Part shown: positions 34,474 to 41,717 of the stretch, in pieces
How positions within the stretch are numbered: the first letter of the stretch is position 1
Layout: the number at the start of each line of letters is the position of its first letter
Notes under the pieces: model-generated
What the model was told of the DNA's origin: nothing
The model's input: the letters and a program-made list of their open reading frames with translations, nothing else
The model's database searches: none
Translations under genes and position numbers: made by a program
NCBI GenBank assembly: GCA_965205045.1
Contig: OZ242031.1
Location: 4,712,001-4,776,000, forward strand
Direction of reading: 5' to 3'
Length of the DNA: 64,000 nt
From: UBA6522 sp965205045
GTDB taxonomy: Bacteria; Pseudomonadota; Gammaproteobacteria; Steroidobacterales; Rariloculaceae

Positions 34474-36393
34474 TCGTGTTTGACAGTTCATAGATACAGA
34501 AATGCGATATTCTTAGGCAAAACAAAGGCTTGCGGGCGTTCCCGAAAGCACCCATGTCACTAGGCGTTCAGCCCAGCTTCAGGATCGGCGGCGGCGGGGT
34601 TATTTGTAAGGATTTCAGTCGCTTGCGGGCGTTTGGACGGGGTTCGGTGACCTGCCACAGGTCCCCGTTCGGCCCCGACAATTGGACAAGTTTGATCTGC
34701 CGCAGATCGTCGCGGATGTTCCGCCAGGTGTCACCGCAGGCGTGCTCGGCGAGCCGTTCCAGCAACAGGGCGATGACGCTTAGCGCGATGTGCGCGTGGA
34801 TGCGGCGCGCCACCCGATGGTATACGGGGCGCAGCCGCAACTCGCTTTTCAGTTGCCGGAAGGATTGCTCGACGCGGTACAGCTGCTTGTAGCCCAGCGC
34901 CAGGTCCTCGGCGGTGAGCGTGTCGTCGTTGCCGTGGACCACGAACTTGCCGTCGAGGCGCTCCGCGGCCTTGACCTTGGCGCGGTCGACGCGCGGACGC
35001 CCGCCCTTGGTCAGGCGCACGTACCGCCCGTAGCGGGCGCTGGCGCGCAACCCGCACACCCGCTTGCGGTGCTGTTCGCCGTCGGGGAGGTCCGACACCG
35101 TGGCCAGTTCGGCCTCCAGCTCCGCCAACACCTCCCGGCGATGCGCCCGCCGGCGTTCGGCCTCCCGGGGGTTGAAGCACACCGCGTAACGGCGACGCCG
35201 CTCCCCGTCGCCGACGACGACCTCCTTGACCTTGAGGTTCGGCGCCACCTCCCGGTAGCGCCCGCGGCGGCCGACGACCTCCTTGTCCACCTCCGAACCC
35301 CGGCGCGCCGGCATGCACACGATGTACCGGCCGCCGCCGCGCGCCAGCGCGCGCAGGTTCTGCGCCGACACCATCCCGGCGTCGCCCACGAACACGCAGC
35401 GGTTCAGCCGCCAGCCCCCCAGATCCGCCTTCACCCGCTCCACCGTGGTCACGTCCACCGTGTTGCCCGGAAACACCCAGTGGCGCACCGGAAAGCCTTC
35501 CCGCGTCACCGCCAGCCCCACCAGCAACTGCGGCGCGTCGCCGCGCCCGTTCTTCGAATGGCCCCGCTTGCGCAGGCCCGGCGCCCCCGTCTCCGGGTCG
35601 TCGGGGTCCTCGTCGGCGATCTCGAAGTGAAGCGAGGTCGTGTCGTAGAACATGACCTCCACGTCCAGGTTCAACAAGTCCGCCAGGCGATGGTACAACC
35701 CTTCCTCCAGCGCGTCCTTGTGCGCCTGCAGCACGTCCATCGCCCGGTACAGGTGTTGCGGCTCCAAGCCCCCGCAGCCCTCGATGCGCACCTCCCCGGC
35801 CAGCCACCGTTCCCAACAGCGCCACTTCGACGACGGCGCGCACGTCCGGTTGGCCACCAGCGCGAACAACGCCCGCTCCACGGGAAACCCGAACTTGCGC
35901 GCGTCCACCAGCTCCCCGATCAGTTCCGGCAAGCCCGCCCGCCGCCACAACGCCCCCAGGACGTGGATGTCCCCGTGGGGCCACGCGTCCACCACGGTCA
36001 ATCCCGTGTCCGCCGCGGCCAGTTCCTCCGGCGAGCAGCGCTTCAGGATGCTGCGGGCCAACCGCCGCAGCCGCTCCGTGGCCTCGGGATCGTCGGCGCG
36101 GCCGCAGTTGTACAGAATCCGCACCCGCGAGCGCTTCTTCGCCGGGTCCCATTCGTTCTCGGCGATTTGCAGGTGCCGGAGCTTGGAGCCGTCGGCGCGC
36201 TTTTGCGTGGACTGGCGCAGGTACATGTATCCAATGATACCGAACTCCATACCGGCCCACAATGCCTGACGGATCACTCCATGTATCTATCCATCCGGAG
36301 CCTGTATCCAGCCGAAACCGCCGCAAGCCTTTGTTTCTACGTCCCCCCGGACACCCATCTGCCACAATATGTATGAGGAACTGTCAAACACGA
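34474..36393. mobile_element. Complete IS1634-family element, 1,920 bp, 16-bp IRs, 7-bp TSD
   Basis: Both ends read TCGTGTTTGACAGTTC inward, with no mismatch over 16 bp. GGGTCAC flanks each side (34467-34473 and 36394-36400). The boundaries are confirmed by exact restoration of the interrupted toxin frame. One intact transposase gene fills the element. The 7-bp duplication is close to the range known for this family. Confidence 0.92.
34568..36226 (-). CDS. IS1634-family transposase
   Basis: 552 aa from the ATG at 36226 (an earlier in-frame start at 36277 adds 17 residues). DDE core: MFYDTTSLHFEIA, the family segment GHSKNGRGDAPQLLVGLAVT, CVFVGDAGMVSAQNL with the second Asp, and YKQLYRVEQSFRQLKSELRL with the Glu, followed by HIALSVIALLLERL. 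The frame is intact, so it may be active. It is co-directional with the toxin gene it interrupts. Confidence 0.92.
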   Translation of the reverse strand: MYLRQSTQKRADGSKLRHLQIAENEWDPAKKRSRVRILYNCGRADDPEATERLRRLARSILKRCSPEELAAADTGLTVVDAWPHGDIHVLGALWRRAGLPELIGELVDARKFGFPVERALFALVANRTCAPSSKWRCWERWLAGEVRIEGCGGLEPQHLYRAMDVLQAHKDALEEGLYHRLADLLNLDVEVMFYDTTSLHFEIADEDPDDPETGAPGLRKRGHSKNGRGDAPQLLVGLAVTREGFPVRHWVFPGNTVDVTTVERVKADLGGWRLNRCVFVGDAGMVSAQNLRALARGGGRYIVCMPARRGSEVDKEVVGRRGRYREVAPNLKVKEVVVGDGERRRRYAVCFNPREAERRRAHRREVLAELEAELATVSDLPDGEQHRKRVCGLRASARYGRYVRLTKGGRPRVDRAKVKAAERLDGKFVVHGNDDTLTAEDLALGYKQLYRVEQSFRQLKSELRLRPVYHRVARRIHAHIALSVIALLLERLAEHACGDTWRNIRDDLRQIKLVQLSGPNGDLWQVTEPRPNARKRLKSLQITPPPPILKLG

Positions 36394-36545
36394 GGGTCAC
36401 CGCAACGAAGAATTCACCAAGTACCTGCGTGCTCAGGACGAACTTCTCCGAGTGGCCCTCAACAAGTTCTCTGGCGATCGCCTGTTTGGCAGGCGAATCG
36501 GAATCGAAAAGATAAACGAAGATGTTCGTATCGACGAACGACGGA

Positions 36546-36773
36546 TCATCGATCGTGAAGCTCATCGCGCGTCCATGTCGCCTCGCCTCGTCCGCTGGTT
36601 GCGGTGCCGGAAAGAGTCAGCAACCGCTCGACTGCCACGCGCCGCGGACCGGCGGCCCCGGCATAGGCCGCGAGAAAATCCCTCACGACGGAGTTGACGG
36701 ACGTATCCTCCATGATTGCCCTGATTCGGGCTCGCTTCAATACGTCGTTGTCGACAGTAACGGTAAGGTTCAT
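36546..36773 (-). CDS. vapB: VapB-like antitoxin
   Basis: 75 aa. Starts MNLTVTVDNDVLKRARIRAI, a ribbon-helix-helix DNA-binding fold, and continues SVNSVVRDFLAAYAG. Its last 20 bp overlap the start of the PIN toxin gene, the standard vapBC arrangement. The antitoxin is intact while the toxin is split. Confidence 0.85.
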   Translation of the reverse strand: MNLTVTVDNDVLKRARIRAIMEDTSVNSVVRDFLAAYAGAAGPRRVAVERLLTLSGTATSGRGEATWTRDELHDR

Positions 36774-36947
36774 GATGCCATCCTTGAGAACACGGGATCA
36801 GTGTAGCACGGATTACGTGTGACCATGGCGGATTGTCGGCGAACAGCGTCTTCCCCACACGTAGCGTCAGCTCGATGGCGCGCTTGGCCGGATGCCGTTC
36901 GACCCGCTGCAACACGTCGATCAGATAGATGTAGGGTTTTACCCCCT

Positions 36948-37114
36948 CTAGGAGCGTGCGCCGTAGAAAATCGCGAAAGCGAAAATTCGATATCGCCCTG
37001 GATTTCGCCCCTCATTTGAGGCGAATATCGGGCAATATTCAACGAAAATGAGGGGCGGAAGCCAGGGATGAGAGCGAATTTGCAGCCGCGATTTTCTACG
37101 GCGCACGCTCCTAG
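36948..37114. mobile_element. MITE-like element, 167 bp with perfect 28-bp inverted repeats
   Basis: CTAGGAGCGTGCGCCGTAGA and the next 8 bases (36948-36975) are exactly reverse-complemented at 37087-37114. The ends can also be read as a TA or CTAG target duplication around a GGAGCGTGCG terminus. The interior has further inverted pieces (CCCCTCAT / ATGAGGGG) and no gene. It therefore looks like a non-autonomous element mobilised by a transposase elsewhere, or a strong hairpin repeat. The rest of 36774-37357 shows nothing. Confidence 0.75.
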
Positions 37115-37357
37115 TACACCGTCAACAAGATATTTTCGGATAATTGAAATTCGCCAAAGCAGATAACGCGTATCGAAGGTGGCAGCTTGCATCCGAAACT
37201 ATCAGGTGGAAGGCGTACTAGTTGGCAGGTCGCGAGCAAACTCCGGACCGCTCCGTCGGGGCGCTTCTGCCGGTGCCGGTAGCGGATCTCCTGCGTGGGC
37301 ACGTACCGACCGACGCGGCCTCAATGCCCAACGCCGCGAACCGCCTTGCGAGCGCCG

Positions 37358-38497
37358 CTATTCCGGCGCGCCGGCACGCTGTCGATTCGCCTCGGAGCCC
37401 GTCGCCACCGAATAACTCGTGCTGCGCCCGCCGCCGGGGTCCTTGCGAAGCGCGCCCCGCTCGACGAGGTTCATGATGTCCCGATAGGCCGTGTCCTGCG
37501 AGCATTTCGCGAGTTTGGCCCATTTCGATGAGGTCAATTTGCCTTCGAAGCCGTCCAGAACGCGGTTCAGCACCTTGATCTGGCGCTCGTTGAACGCTGC
37601 TCGGGAAAAACGTTCCCAAAAGCGCGCCTTGTCGAGGACAGAGGACAAAGTGTCCTCGGCGCCCTCGATCGCGCGCAGCAGACAATCCAGAAACCATGTC
37701 TGCCAGGCCGTTGCGTCGAGGCTCGCCCGCTGCGCGCGTTCGAGCGAATCGTAGTAGTTCTTGCGTTCGGCGCAGATCTGTCTCGACATGCTGTAGAAAC
37801 GCTGGCCGGTTCGGTCGGCGCGGGCGAGCGCCGCGTCGGCGATCGCTCGTGCGATGCGGCCGTTCCCGTCATCGAATGGGTGAATGGTCACGAACCACAA
37901 GTGCGCAAGCCCCGCGGCGAGAAGCGGGTCGATGTCGCCCGGCCGGTCGAACCAGGCCAGGAACCTGTCCATCTCGCCGGGCACCCGTTCGGCGGGCGGC
38001 GCTTCGTAGTGGACCTTCTGCCGCCCGATCGGGCCCGACACGACCTGCATTGCTCCCATGGCGTCAGTGCGCCAGCTCCCGACGACGATCGGCGTCATGC
38101 CGCTCCTGCCGGTCGGAAACAGCGCCGCGTGCCAGGCGAACAGCCGCTCCGCGGTGAATGGCTCGTCGTAGTTGCCCGTGGCGTCGAGCATCATTTCGAC
38201 GACGCCTTCGACATCGCGGCCAGAGTGAACGGCGCCGCCCACGTCGACTCCGAGCCGCCGCGCGACCGAAGAGCGGACCTGTTCCCTGTCAAGCCGTTCG
38301 CCCTCGATCTCGCTTGATTTGACGACGTCCTCGGTCAGCGTGCGCAAGTGGGCCGTAGTGCGCAGTTCGAATCCCAGCGTTTCCATTTTGCCGAGAAGCC
38401 GGCCCTGCTCCCGGCTGACACGGGCAAGAAGCTGCGCCAGGACGCGATCGTCCCAACCCAGCGCAGGCCACTCGTCAAGTTCCCAGATGTAGCTCAT
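37358..38497 (-). CDS. Fic-domain protein (AMP-transferase type, self-inhibited)
   Basis: 379 aa. The N-terminal Fic_N part contains the inhibitory motif SSEIEG (residues 61-66, pattern S/T-x-x-x-E-G/N). The catalytic loop HPFDDGNGRIAR is at residues 206-217 with H206 as base. A winged-helix tail follows (LTSSKWAKLAKCSQDTAYRD, then IMNLVERGALRKDPGGGRS), a layout common in chromosomal class II Fic proteins thought to bind DNA and self-regulate. The target is unknown. A block of palindromes lies 17-117 bp upstream. Confidence 0.93.
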   Translation of the reverse strand: MSYIWELDEWPALGWDDRVLAQLLARVSREQGRLLGKMETLGFELRTTAHLRTLTEDVVKSSEIEGERLDREQVRSSVARRLGVDVGGAVHSGRDVEGVVEMMLDATGNYDEPFTAERLFAWHAALFPTGRSGMTPIVVGSWRTDAMGAMQVVSGPIGRQKVHYEAPPAERVPGEMDRFLAWFDRPGDIDPLLAAGLAHLWFVTIHPFDDGNGRIARAIADAALARADRTGQRFYSMSRQICAERKNYYDSLERAQRASLDATAWQTWFLDCLLRAIEGAEDTLSSVLDKARFWERFSRAAFNERQIKVLNRVLDGFEGKLTSSKWAKLAKCSQDTAYRDIMNLVERGALRKDPGGGRSTSYSVATGSEANRQRAGAPE

Positions 38498-38513
38498 CGG
38501 ATCACCGCACCGC

Positions 38514-38614
38514 TAATATCCGCATGTCTTGCGGATATTATGGGCGATATTCTCCGCATAGGCCAGAGCATTCTCTGCGCCAAGTGCGGAGATAAGACTC
38601 GATATTCTCCGCAC
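38514..38614. promoter_or_regulatory. Palindrome cluster upstream of the fic gene
   Basis: TAATATCCGCA, TGTCT, TGCGGATATTA form a perfect 11-bp hairpin palindrome (38514-38540). GATATTCTCCGCA follows at 38546 and again at 38601, and GTGCGGAGATA at 38584 pairs with the second copy. All share TCCGCA/TGCGGA half-sites. It is a candidate operator array, possibly bound by the Fic protein's own winged helix. The rest of 38498-38870 has no supported gene. Confidence 0.55.
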
Positions 38615-38870
38615 GGTGGTAAGGTGCCGGTGCCGAAACCGCCGCGTGATACCGCGTTCGCGGCGATTAGTTGCCGGACGGGCTGCGCCGCCGGGAGGAC
38701 CGGTTGGCGAAGGAGCGATTGGAAGCGCGCGGGCGCTCGACGCGTTTCTCAAGGGATCCGTGCTGTCGGGCGGTCCTGCCGATACACGACGCCTGTTCGT
38801 TGAATGACCGCTCGATCGGGTCCGTGCGACGGACCGTCCCGGGTGCGACGCGAATTCGTGCGACGAACCG

Positions 38871-40967
38871 TCAGGCCCCCGGCTTGAAATCCGCGAACCT
38901 GCCGCCGTTGCGGCCCAGATCCTCCAGCAGTTTCGGGACTTCCCAGCACATCGGGCCGAACCGGTCGCGGAACTCGCACACTCGGGCGTAGACCTTGTCC
39001 ACCCCGATGGTGTCCGCATAATGCATGGGCCCGCCCCGATACCTCGGGAAACCGTAGCCGTTGATCCAGATGACATCTATGTCGCCAGACCGGCTCGCGA
39101 TCCCCTCCTCCAGGATACGCGCGCCCTCGACGATCAGCGCGTAGATGCACCGTTCGACGATTTCCTGCGCGTCGATCGACCGCCGCTCGACGCCCAGCGC
39201 CTTTGCCTCGCGGGCAATCCACGCCTCGACTTCCGGGTCCGGAATGGGCGCCCGGGACCCGGATTCGTAGCGATACATGCCCTTGCCGGTCTTCAGGCCC
39301 AGCCGGCCGGCTTCCACCAGCACATCGGCCATCCGGTAGAAGCGGGGGTCGTCCGGCAGATCCGTGCGTTCCCGGCGCACGCTGTAGCCCACATCCAGGC
39401 CGGCCAGGTCACCCACTGCATGAGGCCCCATGGCCATTCCCCATTCCTGGAGCGCGCCGTCAATTTGTTCGGGCGCAGCACCCTCCAGCAGCAGCAACTG
39501 GCTCTCCCGGCCGTATCCGTAGAGCATCCGATTGCCGACAAAACCAAAACAGTTGCCCACAACCACGCCCACCTTGCGCAGGCGTTTCGCCAGGGCCAGG
39601 GCGGAAATGATGACCGAGTCCCCGGTCGCATCGCCACGGACGATCTCGACCAGCCGCATGATGTGGGCCGGGCTGAAGAAATGCGTTCCAATGACCTTTT
39701 CGGGCCGGCCGGTGGCCGCGGCGATGCGGTCCACGTCCAGCGTCGAGGTGTTGGTGGCGAGAATCGTGTCCGGCCGGCACACCCGGTCCAGGCGGGCGAA
39801 TACCTGTTCCTTCACCGCCATGCTTTCGAAAACCGCTTCGATCACCAGGTCCGCATTCGCCACCGCGCCGTAGTCCTGGGACGTCGCCAGCCGGCCGAGT
39901 CCGTCCTCCGCCTTCGACGGGCTGACCTTGCCGCGCGCAACACCGCCTTCGTAAAGCCCCTCGATGGTCTTCCGCCCCCGGGCAAGCCCGGCCTCGTCAT
40001 AGTCGAGCACCGTGACTCGAAACCCCGCGCCAAGACAGCTATAGGCGATACCCCCACCCATCGTGCCGGCGCCGATGACCGCAACGTGCTCGATCTCGGG
40101 GCCAACCGCGGTTGGACTCACGCCCGGAGGCGGCTTCACCGCCTGGCGCTCCGCGAAAAACAGATGCCGCAACGCGCTCGACTGCGGCGACGCCATGCAC
40201 TCGAAGAAATGTTCCCGTTCCTGCTTGAGCGCCTCATCGATCGGCACCTGCAGCGCCGCCTCGACGCATCGCACGATCCGCTCCGGCGACATGAGGCCGC
40301 GTGTCCTGCGCGCGGTCCGCTTGCGGTACTCGCCGAAGAACTCCGCGTCCACCGGATCCACTGAAAGATCCCGAATGAGCCGCGGAGGCTCGCCAGCTGA
40401 AACCAGTTCCCGCGCAAAGTCCATGGCTTCGCCGAGCAGATCTCCGCTCTCGGCGAGCCGGTCGATGACGCCCGCTCGAGCGGCCTCGCCGGCACCCACC
40501 GGCTTGCCTGAAATCATCATGTCCAGGGCGCGCTCCGCACCCACCAGCCGCGGCAGCCGCTGGGTACCGCCCGCACCGGGAATCAGCCCGAGGTTGACTT
40601 CCGGAAAGCCCACCCGGGCTGTCGGCACGGCTATTCGATAGTGGCACCCCAACGCGAGCTCCAGGCCCCCGCCCAGCGTCGTGCCGTGGATGGCGGCCAC
40701 CACCGGCCGGCGGCACGCCTCGATGCGGGCGATGACTTCGGGAAGCCAGGGCGGCTTCGAAGGCTTGCCGAACTCGCGGATGTCCGCACCGGCGACGAAG
40801 GTCCGGCCCGCGCAACTCAGCACGATCGCGTCGGCGCCGGCGTCCTCCGCCTCGTCCACCGCACGGACAATCCCCGCACGCACCGCCTGTGACAACGCGT
40901 TCACCGGCGGGTTGTCGATGGTGACGATGGCCAGATTGCCCCTTGACTCTACGCTGACGACACTCAT
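38871..40967 (-). CDS. Bifunctional enoyl-CoA hydratase / 3-hydroxyacyl-CoA dehydrogenase
   Basis: 698 aa from ATG 40967, with GGGAG upstream. The crotonase half comes first (GRTFVAGADIREFG and GTTLGGGLELALGCHYR form the oxyanion hole; FPEVNLGLIPGAGGTQRLPR carries the catalytic Glu), then the NAD domain (VAVIGAGTMGGGIAYSC, about residue 300), THFFSPAHIMRLVEIV with the His, and two C-terminal helical domains. This is a FadB/peroxisomal MFE-1-like enzyme. It would run beta-oxidation steps, and could serve the C6 dicarboxyl-CoA products of the box pathway 9 kb away. Confidence 0.92.
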   Translation of the reverse strand: MSVVSVESRGNLAIVTIDNPPVNALSQAVRAGIVRAVDEAEDAGADAIVLSCAGRTFVAGADIREFGKPSKPPWLPEVIARIEACRRPVVAAIHGTTLGGGLELALGCHYRIAVPTARVGFPEVNLGLIPGAGGTQRLPRLVGAERALDMMISGKPVGAGEAARAGVIDRLAESGDLLGEAMDFARELVSAGEPPRLIRDLSVDPVDAEFFGEYRKRTARRTRGLMSPERIVRCVEAALQVPIDEALKQEREHFFECMASPQSSALRHLFFAERQAVKPPPGVSPTAVGPEIEHVAVIGAGTMGGGIAYSCLGAGFRVTVLDYDEAGLARGRKTIEGLYEGGVARGKVSPSKAEDGLGRLATSQDYGAVANADLVIEAVFESMAVKEQVFARLDRVCRPDTILATNTSTLDVDRIAAATGRPEKVIGTHFFSPAHIMRLVEIVRGDATGDSVIISALALAKRLRKVGVVVGNCFGFVGNRMLYGYGRESQLLLLEGAAPEQIDGALQEWGMAMGPHAVGDLAGLDVGYSVRRERTDLPDDPRFYRMADVLVEAGRLGLKTGKGMYRYESGSRAPIPDPEVEAWIAREAKALGVERRSIDAQEIVERCIYALIVEGARILEEGIASRSGDIDVIWINGYGFPRYRGGPMHYADTIGVDKVYARVCEFRDRFGPMCWEVPKLLEDLGRNGGRFADFKPGA

Positions 40968-41160
40968 TGGATACTCCCCTTCCCGCTGGTTTGTTCGCTG
41001 CTCCCGGAGAGCGGCCCTGTCCCGCCGATTTTGCCCCTTCCCGCCCGATATCGCGGTTGAATGCGGCCGGAGTCTCCCGCGCGCGCCGCCGCGGCACATT
41101 GATGCCGTCGTGGCCTTGGCGCGTGAATCGGTCTGGACAGACTATGACATGATAAGGGCC

Positions 41161-41613
41161 ATGAAGAATGAAATCGAGATTCCCGTGGAATGGGGCGACA
41201 CCGACCAGGCGGCCATCGTGTTCTACCCCAACTACTTCAGGTGGTTCGACATCGGCACGCGCCATCTTCTGGACGCGGCGGGCGTGCCCTACGGAGTCCT
41301 CAAGAGCGAGCTGGGGCTCCTGGGACTGCCCCTGGTCGAAGCGGGCAGCCGGTTCCTGAGTCCCATCCGCTTTGGAGACACCGTGAGGCTGACAAGCCAC
41401 ATCGCTTCCTGGCGGCGAAAGACGGTCCGGATACACCATCTCGTCACCGTCGGCGGAACACGCTGCGCCGAAGGCCACGAGGTGCGCGTGGTCGCGAAAG
41501 GACGGGATGGAGAAATCGAGACGGTCGCGCCGCCGGAACGGCTGATCGAGGCGCTGGCGCCGCATATCGCAGCCGAGGAGGCCGCGCTGCAGGAAATCCC
41601 GAAAGCGAATTAG
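41161..41613 (+). CDS. 4-hydroxybenzoyl-CoA-type thioesterase (hotdog fold)
   Basis: 150 aa. The signature VEWGDTDQAAIVFYPNYF carries the catalytic Asp of the 4HBT-I family, followed by FRWFDIGTRHLLDAAG and SRFLSPIRFGDTVRL. It hydrolyses aryl- or acyl-CoA thioesters. It is divergent from the FadB-like gene. Given the hcr/box genes nearby, hydroxybenzoyl-CoA is a possible substrate, but paaI/ybgC-like roles cannot be excluded. Confidence 0.88.
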   Translation: MKNEIEIPVEWGDTDQAAIVFYPNYFRWFDIGTRHLLDAAGVPYGVLKSELGLLGLPLVEAGSRFLSPIRFGDTVRLTSHIASWRRKTVRIHHLVTVGGTRCAEGHEVRVVAKGRDGEIETVAPPERLIEALAPHIAAEEAALQEIPKAN

Positions 41614-41660
41614 CGGCCGAGATTTTCCATGGCGCGGCCTCCGGGCCTCCGGAATGCGGA

Positions 41661-41666
41661 TATAAT
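41661..41666 (+). promoter_or_regulatory. -10 box for the SNF2 helicase gene
   Basis: A TATAAT stands 51 bp before the GTG chosen as helicase start, in the gap after the thioesterase. The match to -35 consensus is poor. Confidence 0.4.
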
Positions 41667-41717
41667 CCGTTTCCCCCGCAATCATCCCGAATCCGGAAAC
41701 CAACCCCGACACACGCC

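Larger units (their letters stand above)
34204..36565 (-). pseudogene. vapC: VapC-like PIN-domain toxin, split by an IS1634-type element
   Basis: The 5' part (36565-36394) encodes MSFTIDDPSFVDTNIFVYLF to GEFFVAVT. The 3' part (34473-34204) continues with RKLGSPLTPERAMVALENL to the PIN motifs YWDALIVESALEAGAGMLLT and EDLQHGQ. The IS at 34474-36393 separates them, with the 7-bp repeat GGGTCAC on both sides. Removing the IS and one repeat gives exactly 145 codons (144 aa plus stop), a normal PIN toxin with the acidic site D (VDTN), E (LGEF), D (YWDA) and D (TEDL). It would be an RNase. The gene is inactive as it stands. Confidence 0.93.

Noticed and set aside
36770..37192. 140-codon minus-strand frame over the MITE
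   Set aside because: It simply reads through the inverted-repeat element and has no ribosome site or homology-like features.
41190..41717. Open frame continuing 176 codons upstream of the SNF2 helicase start
   Set aside because: It overlaps the well-supported thioesterase gene in another frame, has no protein-like character and lies upstream of the TATAAT box.
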